Assembly: GCA_021793405.1 (NCBI GenBank)
Contig: JAJYSV010000011.1
Location: 1-64,000, forward strand
Origin: Acidobacteriota bacterium
GTDB lineage: Bacteria; Acidobacteriota; Terriglobia; Terriglobales; Acidobacteriaceae
Direction: 5' to 3'
DNA: 64,000 nt
Translations under genes and position numbers: made by a program
The notes under the pieces: model-generated
What the model saw: only the letters and a program-made list of their open reading frames with translations
What the model was told of the DNA's origin: nothing
The model's database searches: none
In this document: one piece after another, positions 54,788 to 64,000 of the stretch
How positions within the stretch are numbered: the stretch's first letter is position 1
Layout: each line of letters begins with the position of its first letter

Positions 54788-57357
54788 TATTTCTTTTGAA
54801 CCCGTGTCTTCGTCGTGGTTGAATCGTTGGCTGTTCCGCTTACTATTATCGCCTGTGTCTGCGCTGCAAACGTCAGAGCTTGTCCGGTCACGCTTCCCTG
54901 ACTCGCATCCTCCACCTTGGGAGGATTGCCGCCGTCTCCCGTCAGCACAAAATGTCCGTCGCTCGCCGTATACACGAGCCGAGACCCAGTTCCGCGCCTT
55001 CCGGGCTGCACCACAACGACATGTCCGGTAGCTACAATCCGTTCGACGGAGGATTGCGAGACAGAGTTGCGCTGGGAAAAAGCTTTTTGTTCCTTTTCCG
55101 CGGAAGTAGGCACCCCCACCGACGAGGATTGCGCGGCGACAGGCGTCAGGAAGACTTCCGCATGCTCGGCGAAGACATCGCCATCCGAGTTGATGACCTC
55201 GACATGGTTGTCAAAGCTGGCTTTGCGTTCCGCGTCGGAGTATAGAAGCCTCTGGCTGAGTACCCGTGTTGCGGAAGGTCCATGGCTGCTGTCCGTATCG
55301 TGATTGCTGGGCCGGTTGGCTTTCGATGCCTTCTCGGTTCCCTGCTGCAATGGTTCGGTGGATTGTTCCAGGAACGTGCTGTGCACGCACTGGATACAGG
55401 TTCCAATACCGTATGCGGAGAGGGTCTGCATTTTCTGAGATACCTCGATCACAGGAGCTTCGATGATGTTGTCGCCTTGCCATAACCGGGCCTGTCCGGT
55501 GAAGATGGCTTTCTGAGTCTCGTGCAGCAGAACGGCTTTCCGAGCGATGACATGGGTCGGTTGTTCTCCACTCAACAGAGGTCCCGGCGAAGCCTGAGTC
55601 TGGCTGTTCGAACGGAGTGTCGTCTCGACGGCACCGAAAGCCAGCACTTCTCCAGCGGCACGCTGCACCTCGAATCGGTTGGCGGTCATCTCCATGGTGG
55701 CGTCGCGAAATTCGGGTGCTCCCGTCAGCATCAACGTATCCGTCCTGCCATCGTATTCTGCGCGGGCCGCGGTCGCGGTCGAGATCTGCGAACCTGGTGC
55801 GGCGCCGGCGCCACCGGTCCCGTTGGTCGCCGTTTGTTGCAACACCACGTTGCCCGTCTGCACCGCGGTCCGTATCGATTGCGCCGTCAGCCCCTCGCCT
55901 GCGCCAGCTTTCGCGCCGTTCGCTGGATTTGGGGCCGAAGCCGCGGATGCTCGACGCAGCGCCGGAGGTTTGGCGGCCTTCGCTATGGGTGACTCCGGAG
56001 TCCCAGTGACAAAGTCGACACTGAGCGCATCTCCGGTGCTGGTGTCGATGTCCCCATTGGTTGCGACCATGCGCATCCGCGTGTCAGTTGTGCCGTCGAG
56101 ATGCTGCAATTCATTCCCGGCAAGAAACTTTGCGTTCAAGGTTTGTGCGGCAAGACTGGTCGCTTGCGACGGATGACCACGCTCCATGCTTTGAGAAGTA
56201 AAGACCGCGTTGCCGGTCGCATCCGCTGTCTCCAACTGCGCCTGACCGCTCGGGGATGGACACAAATGCAGGACCAAGAGGTTTGCTGTCAGCGTGCGAT
56301 GGAGATGATCCTTGTCTCGATCCACCTGTTGCTGAAATTTCACTTCGCCATCGATGGTGATGCGGTCCGCGTGGCCAGCCGAGTCAAAGTCCACGAGAGC
56401 CTGCTGGCCGCCACCGACAGTCTGCTGCGTTGGCTGATTTTGCATGAACAGCACACCGCCGAGAAAATGCGCTTGCCTTGGCTGATTCTTTTCGTTCAGC
56501 TGGACCGTCATCACAGCGGAACGCACGTCAGTCCCGTCAGCAGATGCAAGCTCAACGGCATTCTGCGCATCCAGTCGTTCCGCCGAGCCGTCCCCTCGCA
56601 GATACACGGTCGCCGTTCCCGCGCTTCCTTGATCGTTCCCTCGCGGTGCGTGGGAAGAGTAGCGCGGCTCCAGCAAGTGGACCTGACTTTCATCGCGATC
56701 ATACGTGGCCTGGGATGCGCGCACCACTGCGGGATGATCCCGCATCTGTGTCGTCAACACAACCTGAGATCGCAACAATAGACGTCCTTGCTTCGAATCG
56801 TATTCCGCTCCCATCGCCTGACCGCTGGAGTTGGAAAATTGAAAATCCACTTCGCCGCTGCATGTCGCCGTGCCGTTTTTTTGATTAAAAACGAGGCCGT
56901 GCGTGGTGACGTACACGACCTGCGGCCCCTGATTGTTCGCTGTCCCCGGGCGAATACTGGACTGGGGAACATGGAGCACAATGTGGGCTTCCCCTTGCGC
57001 GGTGACAATCTGGCTCTCCCGGTCGTATTCGAAATCCTTTCCGGCGATAGTATCGGCGTTGTCGTCCTGCCGGTGGTACATATCGATTTCAACGTCATGC
57101 AACATGACCCGACCACCGGTCTTGAAAGCGACGGCTCGGGCTGCATGCAGGGTAAAGATTTTGCGGCCCTGCTCGGTCTTCGATAGTACGAATCCCTGGG
57201 TCGTTTGCTGAATCTGGATTCCCAATCGCGCCGGTAGATCCTGGGTCGCCTGACGAAGCCGCCAGCGTCCGTAAAAAATCGATCCCACGATGGACACCAG
57301 CAGCGCCGCAGCCGCCACGATGATTGCCAGGCGCAGTTTCTCGATTGTCCAACGCAT
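54787..57357 (-). CDS. Fused LptC/LptA (OstA-domain) LPS transport protein
   Basis: The protein has 856 residues. A single N-terminal helix ([20 protein letters not shown]) anchors it. An LptC-like region then follows ([20 protein letters not shown]...[20 protein letters not shown]). Long stretches of OstA/LptA-type beta-jellyroll sequence come after it (e.g. [64 protein letters not shown]). E. coli LptC and LptA are separate proteins of ~190 residues each, so this single chain could span the periplasm by itself. The Ala/Pro-rich linker near residues 450-500 may separate two units. The overlap with lptB supports the role. Confidence 0.8.
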   Translation of the reverse strand: MRWTIEKLRLAIIVAAAALLVSIVGSIFYGRWRLRQATQDLPARLGIQIQQTTQGFVLSKTEQGRKIFTLHAARAVAFKTGGRVMLHDVEIDMYHRQDDNADTIAGKDFEYDRESQIVTAQGEAHIVLHVPQSSIRPGTANNQGPQVVYVTTHGLVFNQKNGTATCSGEVDFQFSNSSGQAMGAEYDSKQGRLLLRSQVVLTTQMRDHPAVVRASQATYDRDESQVHLLEPRYSSHAPRGNDQGSAGTATVYLRGDGSAERLDAQNAVELASADGTDVRSAVMTVQLNEKNQPRQAHFLGGVLFMQNQPTQQTVGGGQQALVDFDSAGHADRITIDGEVKFQQQVDRDKDHLHRTLTANLLVLHLCPSPSGQAQLETADATGNAVFTSQSMERGHPSQATSLAAQTLNAKFLAGNELQHLDGTTDTRMRMVATNGDIDTSTGDALSVDFVTGTPESPIAKAAKPPALRRASAASAPNPANGAKAGAGEGLTAQSIRTAVQTGNVVLQQTATNGTGGAGAAPGSQISTATAARAEYDGRTDTLMLTGAPEFRDATMEMTANRFEVQRAAGEVLAFGAVETTLRSNSQTQASPGPLLSGEQPTHVIARKAVLLHETQKAIFTGQARLWQGDNIIEAPVIEVSQKMQTLSAYGIGTCIQCVHSTFLEQSTEPLQQGTEKASKANRPSNHDTDSSHGPSATRVLSQRLLYSDAERKASFDNHVEVINSDGDVFAEHAEVFLTPVAAQSSSVGVPTSAEKEQKAFSQRNSVSQSSVERIVATGHVVVVQPGRRGTGSRLVYTASDGHFVLTGDGGNPPKVEDASQGSVTGQALTFAAQTQAIIVSGTANDSTTTKTRVQKK

Positions 57358-57414
57358 ACCATCATCTTCTCATTTCGCGCCATTCACCGAGAGCGCAGCA
57401 ACTACAATAAGAGG

Positions 57415-58017
57415 ATGGCCGATCCTCTCTATTACAGCCTGTGGTTCCCCAAGTTTCGCTTGGCCGCGCTGCCGGAAAAGCTCATCCAGGTGATGCATCA
57501 GCTTCCCCACGCCCTGGTCACCGCCGCGTCCGTGTATCCGTTGGACTGGCAGCAGTCGCCGACGTTCCAGCGCGTTTACCTTGCCGAACACGATGAGCCC
57601 GCCACGCCGGAGATGGCCGTGGCCGAGGCAACGGAAATCCTGCATGAAGACAGCGCGTATGAGTTCGAGCTGCCGTGGAAACTTTGGTACCCGGAGAGCG
57701 ATGGACTGCTCGACCCAATCTGGAAAGAGGAAGTTCGCACGGTGCGCGTTGTTGGCCTGGGACCTGAATTCGACGAGGGCAGTTACGCACAGAATGGCCA
57801 CATTCGCGTGGATCTGGGACTGGATGCGCCGTTTCTCTGCGAGGACATTCCGCTGCACGAAGACGACCAGCTTTTCGTGAAAAAGAATGTGGAGCAGCTG
57901 GTCGCGTTCACCACGGAAGTGGAAAGGAATTGTGGAGTAGAGACACGCCTGCTGTGGACTGAGAGCGAAGAAAATCTGGCGCAAAAGCTGATTGCGCGCT
58001 TGCAGAAACTGAATTAA
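57415..58017 (+). CDS. Conserved hypothetical protein
   Basis: The protein has 200 residues, without signal peptide or membrane segment. It is rich in acidic and aromatic residues (LYYSLWFPKFRLAALPEKLI, LPWKLWYPESDGLLDPIWKE, CEDIPLHEDDQLFVKKNVEQ). Two-part alternation of strands and helices suggests a compact cytoplasmic alpha/beta protein. No motif was recognised. It starts 57 bp from lptC/A on the opposite strand. Its stop shares TTA with the glyS stop, so the genes converge without a spacer. Such tight packing supports a real gene. Confidence 0.6.
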   Translation: MADPLYYSLWFPKFRLAALPEKLIQVMHQLPHALVTAASVYPLDWQQSPTFQRVYLAEHDEPATPEMAVAEATEILHEDSAYEFELPWKLWYPESDGLLDPIWKEEVRTVRVVGLGPEFDEGSYAQNGHIRVDLGLDAPFLCEDIPLHEDDQLFVKKNVEQLVAFTTEVERNCGVETRLLWTESEENLAQKLIARLQKLN

Positions 58018-60182
58018 ATCGACGCCAGCTCAGAAAAATCCGCCGCCCATCGAACCACAGATTCCGTGCGCGATAACAGCGCAAGACGATTGTCGCGCAA
58101 TGATTCGTCCTCCACCATCACCATGACGGAATCGAAAAATGCGTTGAGAGGCGGCTGCAATCCTGCAATCGCGGCAATCACATCGTTGTAATTTCCCTGG
58201 CGATAGCTGTGCTGGATTGCTTCGTTCACCTCGGTCACCTTGCGGGACAATTCCCGTTCTGCTGGCTCGCGAAACAAGTCTTCGGATTCATTACCGGAGA
58301 AAGCAATTCTCTTCTCTCGCGCCTGTCGCAGAATATTTGCAGTCCTCTTGAGTAATTCCGCAACCGCCAGCACGTTGGGTGAACCCACCTGGTCGTGCAG
58401 TGCCGTAGCAAAGCCTGCGATTTTTCCATAACCAATCAGTTGGCAACCGACTTCGTAATCGCTGCCGGTCGTGCCAGCCTTCCGTATGGCGCGAGCTACT
58501 TGCGAATTAATTTTCCTGGTCTCGCGAAGGTAAAACTCAAAGCGATCGAGTAAGAAGTCATAAATCGATCCGCGTAATTCAGCATCCTCCATTGCCTTCG
58601 TATTCTGCATCGCGGCAAAACAGACGTAGGAAAGATGCAATCTGTCGTTCAGCCTGGCGTCTTCCGCAAGAATGCGAACCACGCCGTTGCCCGCTCTGCG
58701 CAAGGCAAACGGGTCCTTCGATCCTGTGGGTTGCAGCCCAATTGCGAACATATCGACAATCGTGCTGATCTTATCTGCAAGGGCCACGACAGAACCCGCA
58801 GGAAGACCCGGAATTGTATCCGTTTGCGATGCGGGTTTGTAGTGGTCATAAATGGCTCTCGCGACGCCGTCCGGGAGACGCTGCGCCCTGGCATACAATC
58901 CGCCAACTACGCCTTGCAGCTCAGTAAATTCTTTGACCATTTCTGTCGTCAGATCGGTCTTTGCCAACAAAGCCGCCTGGTCCACTCCGCCGCAAAATGT
59001 TTCGAATTTCACCTCTGAATCGAACAGTGGCGGATCACATCGATCGATAATCCTTCGCGCGACCGCACGGTTTCTTTGCGTTTTATTCCAGTAGCTGCCC
59101 AAATCCTTCTGGAACGTCACGCTCTTCAGCATCTCCACGCGATCGACCAGTGGAATCTTCTGGTCCACATCCCAGAAGAAGCGAGCGTCATTGAATCGTG
59201 CGCGCAGAACGCGTTCATTTCCATGACGAATGGTGGCGGCTCCCGCATCGTCGACTTCCAGGTTCAATACCGCCAGAAAATTCGGCAGCAATTTTTCTTC
59301 CGCATCTTCCAGAGCAAAATACTTCTGATGATCGCGCATCACAGTCACCAAAATTTCATCGGGCAATGTCAGATACTCCTGCTCGAAGTTGCCAAGCACC
59401 ACCGTCGGCCATTCGGTCAGGTTGGTCACGGTATCCACTAGCTCTTCGTTCTCTCGCCAGCGCGCGCCGGGAACCTGCCGGGTCGCCGCATCCAGCGCCT
59501 TGCGGATGCGATGTTTTCTGGCTTCCGGATCGACCTGCACATAGGCCGAGTCTAGCTTTTCCGCATATTCGTGTGGCGCGCGAATGACGACTGGCTTGTC
59601 TCCATGCAGCACGCGATGACCATAGCTGAATCGATCCGCGATGACGCCGGCGAATTCCAGCGGCAAGATTTCCTCGTCGAGCAGCGCCAGCAACCACCGC
59701 ACCGGACGCACAAAACGTTCCGGCTTCCCTGCCCGCCAGTACATGTTCTTCGGCCAATAGATTCCGCCAATCTCGGCAGGCAGGCTACTGGTCAGCACTT
59801 CCGCGGCGGTGCGCCCACGACGATGCACGGTGGCTGAGACATATTCGCCCTTGGCATTCTGAATCGTCTTGAGCGCCGAAACATCTACTCCGGATTTTTT
59901 TGCAAACGCCATCGCGGCCGAGGTGGGTACGCCGTCTCTGTACGCTACTTTTGTCGACGGCCCGACAATTTCTTCTTCCATGTCGGGTTGCTTCGGCAAC
60001 AAGCCTTCTGCCAGAACAGCCAGGCGGCGCGGCGTGGAATAGCTCGTCAGTCGCAGAATGTCCGTTCCAAGACGCTCGCGCGTCAGTAGTTTTTCCACGC
60101 GCTGGGCCAACTCTGTCTGCGCAGCGAAAATCATGCTGGCGGGGATTTCTTCCAATCCAATTTCAAGCAAAAAAGCAGGCAT
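58014..60182 (-). CDS. glyS: Glycyl-tRNA synthetase beta subunit
   Basis: The subunit has 722 residues, close to the E. coli length. It opens with FLLEIGLEEIPASMI, and carries the GYGHRV-like SYGHRVLHGDKPVV, the core DHQKYFALED and the HD-type segment LAKTDLTTEMVKEFTELQGV. The C-terminal part ends with the DALR-type anticodon-binding helices (FLLDRFEFYLRETRKINSQV; FDSVMVMVEDESLRDNRLAL). It recognises tRNA-Gly and pairs with the alpha subunit encoded just upstream, with 35 bp between them. Confidence 0.96.
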   Translation of the reverse strand: MPAFLLEIGLEEIPASMIFAAQTELAQRVEKLLTRERLGTDILRLTSYSTPRRLAVLAEGLLPKQPDMEEEIVGPSTKVAYRDGVPTSAAMAFAKKSGVDVSALKTIQNAKGEYVSATVHRRGRTAAEVLTSSLPAEIGGIYWPKNMYWRAGKPERFVRPVRWLLALLDEEILPLEFAGVIADRFSYGHRVLHGDKPVVIRAPHEYAEKLDSAYVQVDPEARKHRIRKALDAATRQVPGARWRENEELVDTVTNLTEWPTVVLGNFEQEYLTLPDEILVTVMRDHQKYFALEDAEEKLLPNFLAVLNLEVDDAGAATIRHGNERVLRARFNDARFFWDVDQKIPLVDRVEMLKSVTFQKDLGSYWNKTQRNRAVARRIIDRCDPPLFDSEVKFETFCGGVDQAALLAKTDLTTEMVKEFTELQGVVGGLYARAQRLPDGVARAIYDHYKPASQTDTIPGLPAGSVVALADKISTIVDMFAIGLQPTGSKDPFALRRAGNGVVRILAEDARLNDRLHLSYVCFAAMQNTKAMEDAELRGSIYDFLLDRFEFYLRETRKINSQVARAIRKAGTTGSDYEVGCQLIGYGKIAGFATALHDQVGSPNVLAVAELLKRTANILRQAREKRIAFSGNESEDLFREPAERELSRKVTEVNEAIQHSYRQGNYNDVIAAIAGLQPPLNAFFDSVMVMVEDESLRDNRLALLSRTESVVRWAADFSELASI

Positions 60183-60217
60183 TCGACTCGATTCCTAACA
60201 TTTCGTATCAAAATACT

Positions 60218-61189
60218 TTATGCGACTGCAGCCTGCATTTGTTGCGCTCCGTATGCTTTGGCCACTCCGACAGCCAATGCGCGAATCCTTGCAATCACGC
60301 CGACCCGCTCCGTCACGGAAATGGCCCCGCGCGCGTCCAGCAGATTGAAGAGGTGCGAACACTTCAGGCATAAGTCAAACGCAGCCAACAGCGGTAGACG
60401 ACTGCGCGCCTCAACATCGGCGCCTTCCGGCAACGCGCGCGCTTCCGCCAGCAACGCCTGGCATTCTTCCTCATACAACTTGAAATGCTGCCACAGCTTT
60501 TCTACATCGGCCTTTTCAAAGTTGTAGACGGAGAACTGCACTTCCTCTGCGAACCGGACTTCTCCGTACGTCACTTCCTCGCCGCTTTCCGGCTCGCGCG
60601 CCCACACAATGTCGTAGATGGAATCGACATCCTGCAAAAATGCGGCGATGCGCTCCAGGCCATAGGTGATTTCGCCCGCAATGGGATCGAGATCGATGCC
60701 GCCGCACTGCTGGAAGTAGGTGAACTGCGTAATCTCCAGACCGTCCAACATCACCTGCCAGCCGATGCCCCAGGCACCCAGCGTCGGCGACTCCCAATTG
60801 TCCTCTTCGAACTTCACGTCGTGCTGACGCAGGTCGATTCCGATTGCCTGCAAAGATTCCAGATACAGTGCTTGAATATTCTCGGGCGGCGGCTTCAGAA
60901 TCACTTGGAGTTGCGTGTGCTTGAAGAGCCGGTTGGGGTTTTGCCCATAGCGGCCGTCCGCGGGCCGCCGCGATGGCTGCGCATACGCCACGCGAAAAGG
61001 CTTCGGCCCCAGCACGCGCAGAAACGTCTCCGGCGACATGGTGCCCGCGCCCACTTCCACGTCATATGCCTGCTGCAAAATGCAACCTCGGCTGGCCCAG
61101 AATTGTTGCAGCTGAAACAGCAATTCCTGAAACGTAAGGGGAGCTTTTCGGTCGTCGAGGTTATTCGATGCCACAGGTGGAAACTCCAT
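60218..61189 (-). CDS. glyQ: Glycyl-tRNA synthetase alpha subunit
   Basis: The subunit has 323 residues and carries the class II catalytic core of the alpha2-beta2 enzyme that charges tRNA-Gly. Marks are [60 protein letters not shown] and [40 protein letters not shown] and [20 protein letters not shown] follow. It stands directly before glyS on the minus strand. Confidence 0.97.
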   Translation of the reverse strand: MEFPPVASNNLDDRKAPLTFQELLFQLQQFWASRGCILQQAYDVEVGAGTMSPETFLRVLGPKPFRVAYAQPSRRPADGRYGQNPNRLFKHTQLQVILKPPPENIQALYLESLQAIGIDLRQHDVKFEEDNWESPTLGAWGIGWQVMLDGLEITQFTYFQQCGGIDLDPIAGEITYGLERIAAFLQDVDSIYDIVWAREPESGEEVTYGEVRFAEEVQFSVYNFEKADVEKLWQHFKLYEEECQALLAEARALPEGADVEARSRLPLLAAFDLCLKCSHLFNLLDARGAISVTERVGVIARIRALAVGVAKAYGAQQMQAAVA

Positions 61190-61254
61190 TCAAGAAAATA
61201 CGGATGCGTTGATGCTGATTGTATCGAATCTATCGAGACTAGCCTCGAAACCGA

Positions 61255-61998
61255 TCATCCCCCGAGGCGAGACAATGCCACCGCGGAGTTCAGCCGCCGC
61301 TCTATGTGGCGTTCCAGTGTACGCACTAGAAAGCGGCGCAGGTCCTGTCCGGATTTCCGTGTCCACGGCTCGCCGCCCATCGCGTGAATCGGATCGCGCA
61401 ATATCCGCCGCGCCAACTCCAGCGAATCGCGGCCGAGCATGCTGCTGTTCGGCTTCTTGTGACGCGCGCAGCTCAGCCCGTCGGCCGACGCGTGAAAATA
61501 GGCAGCCTCACCCACGAAGGACTGGCCACAGTCCGTGCAACGGTCCGTCTCCGGCAACCAGCCGATCAAACGCGTGATCCACATGGAAAAGTACGTGAGC
61601 GGCATCCAGCAATGATCCACTCGGCTTTGTTCCAGCACCGCCAGCGTCAATCGGAAGATGGCATCCTGCGGATCATGGTCCGGCAGCACATTCTCCAACA
61701 CCTCCGCATAATAGCCAAGCGTGGCGGCGCGAAGATAATCAATTGGGTCCGCGAGCGGCGATGCGATCACCTCAAAATGATCCATCCGTACCAATTCCTG
61801 CCGTGGCCTCTCCGCGTACGTCGCATGGACGTAGGTCATCGGCTCCAGCGCTCCGCCAAAGCGTTTTCTCGACTTCAGAGCGGCCTTGGCTACGCCGCGC
61901 ACCTTACCTAAATCGCGGGTCAGCAGGGAAACCAGCAGGTCCGATTCCCGCAACGGCCAGTTTCGCAGTACGATCGCCTCAGATTCATGCAGGATCAT
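61255..61998 (-). CDS. recO: DNA repair protein RecO
   Basis: The protein has 247 residues from ATG 61998; an open extension to 62055 runs through the ferredoxin terminator and was rejected. RecO loads RecA on SSB-coated DNA with RecR. The OB domain is at the start (HESEAIVLRNWPLRESDLLV, SLLTRDLGKVRGVAKAALKS). The C-terminal half carries four cysteine/histidine zinc candidates (DRCTDCGQSF ... LSCARHKK). It lies upstream of glyQ with 65 bp between. Confidence 0.9.
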   Translation of the reverse strand: MILHESEAIVLRNWPLRESDLLVSLLTRDLGKVRGVAKAALKSRKRFGGALEPMTYVHATYAERPRQELVRMDHFEVIASPLADPIDYLRAATLGYYAEVLENVLPDHDPQDAIFRLTLAVLEQSRVDHCWMPLTYFSMWITRLIGWLPETDRCTDCGQSFVGEAAYFHASADGLSCARHKKPNSSMLGRDSLELARRILRDPIHAMGGEPWTRKSGQDLRRFLVRTLERHIERRLNSAVALSRLGG

Positions 61999-62056
61999 GA
62001 CGTGGAAGAGAGAACTGTTCGAGGTGCTTGAATCGCTTCCGAAAGCAGCGGCCAAT

Positions 62057-62086
62057 GAAAAACGCGCAGCCCTGGGGCTGCGCGTT
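62057..62086 (-). terminator. Rho-independent terminator after the ferredoxin gene
   Basis: Arms 62061-62071 (AACGCGCAGCC) and 62076-62086 are perfect complements around a 4-base loop. On the minus strand the stem is followed by GTTTTTC. It lies 20 bp after the ferredoxin stop and just before recO. Confidence 0.7.
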
Positions 62087-62106
62087 CTCCCGCGATAGAA
62101 ACAGAA

Positions 62107-62367
62107 TTAGCGGCCGAAATGCTCGGCGTTGATCTGTTCGTAATTCTTCCATTTTTCCGGCAAATCATCGGCGGTGAAAATGGCCGACACTGGGCAGACC
62201 GGCACGCATGCGCCACAATCGATACATTCCACTGGATCGATGAAAAGCTGATTGGATTCCGCATAACCTTCTTCATCCTTTTTAGGATGAATGCAATCCA
62301 CCGGACAGGCATCGACGCAGGCGGTATCTTTCGTGCCGATGCAGGGTTCTGCAATTACGTAAGCCAT
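62107..62367 (-). CDS. 7Fe-type ferredoxin
   Basis: The protein has 86 residues; ATG 62367 follows GTGAGGAG. Two cluster motifs are visible: C-x7-C-x3-CP (CIGTKDTACVDACPVDCIHP) for a 3Fe-4S site, and CIDCGACVPVCPVSAIF for 4Fe-4S. The tail LPEKWKNYEQINAEHF matches the helical end of Azotobacter FdI-type (FdxA) ferredoxins. It is a soluble one-electron carrier at low potential; partners are unknown. It is monocistronic, ending at a clear terminator. Confidence 0.92.
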   Translation of the reverse strand: MAYVIAEPCIGTKDTACVDACPVDCIHPKKDEEGYAESNQLFIDPVECIDCGACVPVCPVSAIFTADDLPEKWKNYEQINAEHFGR

Positions 62368-62480
62368 GGGTGAAAATCTCCTCACAGGGACTAGCAAGTC
62401 AACTCGATTGTAGCAGCACAGCTAGAGAAATTTCTCAGCGACAGAGCAAAAATGGCGCAAGCGCGCGGCTTTGTCGGCCA

Positions 62481-63380
62481 TCATCTGTCCGCTGAGGAAG
62501 CCTGCCCAGTCCGCAGGACGGCGAACTCTCGTGCAGACGGGATGGGCTCCAGATTGCGTCCGGCAAACATGTCTTGAAACAGACCTACCAGCGGCGCATG
62601 GATCTTTCCATTGGTGGCAAGGACCTCCGCGCTGGCGAGATGGAATGGACTGCCGTCGACGTACGTGACGGTCCCTCCCGCTTCCCGCACCAGCAGAACA
62701 CCCGCCGACGTGTCCCAAGGGTTCAGGTTGAACTCCCAATAGCCATCGAGGCGACCGCAGGCTGTATACGCCAGGTCGAGCGCGGCGGAACCCGCCCGGC
62801 GCACTCCATGCGAGCGTAACGTGATTTCCTGATAGAAATGCACGTTCGGATTTGCGTGCCGTTTGCGGCTGGGAAAGCCAGTCGCGATCAGCGATTCGGC
62901 CAGCGTTTCCGCCGACGAAACATGAATTGGCTTGCCATTCAAATATGCGCCACGACCCTTTTCCGCCACAAACATCTGATCCCGCAAAGGATCGTAAATC
63001 ACCCCGGCCACCAGCTCTCCGTCCACGTCCGGAGGTGTGCCGGGGGGGCGATGTTCCAGCCCCATGGAGACGCAAAATGCCGGGAAACCATGGGCAAAAT
63101 TCGTGGTGCCGTCCAGCGGATCGATATACCAGCGATACTCACAATCCATGTGTGAGCGGGTGCCTTCTTCGCCCACAATGCCGTAGTCTGGCCATTCGGC
63201 GTGGAGCCGGTCGACCAGCAGCGCTTCACTCTCCCGGTCGGCAACAGTCACCAGATCGGCTTCGCCTTTATATTCGGTGGCGACCCCGCGTTCATAATGC
63301 GAGCGCAGCAGCGCCCCTGCGGAGCGCGCCATCTCAGACGCCGGGCCTGCATGAGGAAGGTGGAGATCGACCGCGCTCAT
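62481..63380 (-). CDS. Inositol monophosphatase family protein (SuhB-like)
   Basis: The protein has 299 residues. Magnesium ligands are seen in IVGEEGTRS (Glu), WYIDPLDGTTNFAHGFPAF (Asp, Asp) and LNPWDTSAGVLLVREAGGTV (Asp). The family splits phosphate from inositol-1-phosphate, fructose-1,6-bisphosphate or histidinol phosphate; SuhB additionally acts in rRNA antitermination. Sequence alone does not decide between them. Its start overlaps the hfq-like stop by 4 nt (ATGA), so the two are translationally coupled. Confidence 0.9.
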   Translation of the reverse strand: MSAVDLHLPHAGPASEMARSAGALLRSHYERGVATEYKGEADLVTVADRESEALLVDRLHAEWPDYGIVGEEGTRSHMDCEYRWYIDPLDGTTNFAHGFPAFCVSMGLEHRPPGTPPDVDGELVAGVIYDPLRDQMFVAEKGRGAYLNGKPIHVSSAETLAESLIATGFPSRKRHANPNVHFYQEITLRSHGVRRAGSAALDLAYTACGRLDGYWEFNLNPWDTSAGVLLVREAGGTVTYVDGSPFHLASAEVLATNGKIHAPLVGLFQDMFAGRNLEPIPSAREFAVLRTGQASSADR

Positions 63381-63700
63381 GCCATGGATTCCCCGTTGGC
63401 TTCTTTGTCTTTCCGTGGCGCGGGTCGTCGGGTCTGTTCCGTAATGGTCAAAATCTGGCGCTTGTAAATGAAGAGATTCGGCTTGCCTTCCCGGGTGAGG
63501 CGAATCATGCGGTCGTCAAAATATTCGATCCAGCCATGCAGCGACTCGCCATCCCGCAGTTGCACCATGACGGGCGTCTGCCGCTCGCTCAAAGTGCGCA
63601 GGTAGATCGCTTCCTGCCCTGTTTCCGTTTGAGGATGATGGGATTTTTGTTTGCGCCGGCCGCTGCCAGGGGTGTTCACGAGGGTAGTATATCGTCTCAC
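63377..63700 (-). CDS. hfq: Hfq-like Sm-fold RNA chaperone, divergent
   Basis: The protein has 107 residues from GTG 63700, which overlaps the preceding stop (GTGA); GTG 63679 is an alternative. The Sm core spans ~30-90: QEAIYLRTLSERQTPVMVQL, RDGESLHGWIEYFDDRMIRL and KPNLFIYKRQILTITEQ. The Sm2 motif YKHAIST of classical Hfq is replaced by YKRQILT. An N-terminal basic extension of ~28 residues and a basic tail flank the core. Hfq hexamers bind sRNA and mRNA; here the assignment as Hfq rests on the fold pattern and size. It is coupled to the VWFA gene before and suhB-like gene after it. Confidence 0.75.
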   Translation of the reverse strand: MRRYTTLVNTPGSGRRKQKSHHPQTETGQEAIYLRTLSERQTPVMVQLRDGESLHGWIEYFDDRMIRLTREGKPNLFIYKRQILTITEQTRRPAPRKDKEANGESMA

Positions 63701-64000
63701 TGCGCGGGTTGGGCGTAATAACCGGTGCGGTAATCGAGGTGATAGACCAGATTCAAGGCCGGCTTAGTCATCCGCACCTGAATCCGGCGAAACCCGCCGG
63801 GCTGGGATTCCATCCCCGCCTCGGCCCCCGCAGGATAGTAGCCCAGCAAATACTCCGAGCGAAGGGCAAGAGAGAGATGCGCCATGGCGCCTTGCAACGG
63901 GTTGGAGGCATCGACATAAAAGTACTGACCGCCAGTATCTCGGGAAAGCTGAATCAGAGCATGTTCGCCGCCCAGATCGCGACCAGCGTCGGCGTCAATG
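63697..64000 (-). CDS. VWFA-related Acidobacterial domain protein, C-terminal part
   Basis: The last 100 residues are in the window; the start lies to the right. GGEHALIQLSRDTGGQYFYV is the end of the von Willebrand A-like domain of acidobacterial proteins (TIGR03436). RSEYLLGYYPAGAEAG and FRRIQVRMTKP are the usual strand pair before the end. Members are exported proteins of unknown function, expanded in Acidobacteria. The stop overlaps the hfq start by 4 nt, an unusual partnership between a surface protein and an RNA chaperone. Confidence 0.82.
   Translation of the reverse strand, partial: IDADAGRDLGGEHALIQLSRDTGGQYFYVDASNPLQGAMAHLSLALRSEYLLGYYPAGAEAGMESQPGGFRRIQVRMTKPALNLVYHLDYRTGYYAQPAQ

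Noticed and set aside
1-64000. CRISPR arrays, rRNA genes and riboswitches
   Set aside because: I looked for regularly spaced repeats, rRNA landmarks and common riboswitch leaders (including before glyQ, dxs and coaBC) and saw none by eye. A covariance-model scan was not possible.

Overview
The window looks like chromosome of an acidobacterium of the Terriglobia/Acidobacteriaceae type. The GC is high. Several genes belong to families typical of that group: a VWFA-related Acidobacterial protein at the right edge, a secreted carboxypeptidase-regulatory-like protein, a divergent long Hfq, a very long LptC/LptA polypeptide, and periplasmic GH42 and esterase genes. Taxonomy is inferred from gene content only. 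LAYOUT: 1-2839 is accessory DNA. It holds the tail of an ISAs1-type element, a possible hsdS remnant, a DUF5615-type toxin gene cut by an IS5-family element, and its DUF433 antitoxin. It ends exactly at a 3' half of tRNA-Pro(TGG), which reads as the outer attachment site of a genomic island whose intact tRNA lies left of the window. 2840-3838 is gene-poor, with a cluster of palindromes and one 85-residue orphan. 3839-11278 carries an MFS exporter, a secreted CarboxypepD-reg protein, a frameshifted DUF192 gene, an acyl-CoA dehydrogenase, and a secreted GH42 beta-galactosidase coupled to an esterase. 11291-19301 is a dcw cell-wall/division cluster on the minus strand (mraZ-rsmH-39-residue membrane ORF-ftsL-ftsI-murE-murF), with a recognisable MraZ-box promoter; it stops after murF. 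19529-25674 holds envelope proteins, a GntR/LacI-type regulator, and a divergent HAD phosphatase plus SemiSWEET-like pair that share a repeated 13-bp motif. 25811-38503 holds dxs, an acyltransferase, a two-domain secreted hydrolase, acs, a YncE-like propeller, DUF421, ftsK, a 19-bp perfect terminator and a Ysc84/SYLF protein. 38862-50328 holds an atypical LuxR-type regulator, dcd, an HU-like protein, and a plus-strand housekeeping run (MsbA-like ABC, yicC, gmk, rpoZ, coaBC, uracil-DNA glycosylase, dienelactone hydrolase, priA). 50343-57357 is the minus-strand lptC/A-lptB-rpoN-hpf-rapZ cluster, resembling the proteobacterial one without ptsN. 57415-64000 holds an unknown gene, glyQS, recO, a 7Fe-type ferredoxin, an inositol monophosphatase, hfq and a truncated VWFA gene. 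HOW IT WORKS TOGETHER: most of the window serves envelope building (peptidoglycan precursors and septation, LPS export, isoprenoid precursors) and core metabolism. The accessory novelty is at the left end (tRNA-Pro island scar) and around 22.3-24.9 kb (regulator plus phosphatase plus small transporter). No CRISPR array, rRNA or complete tRNA was found.
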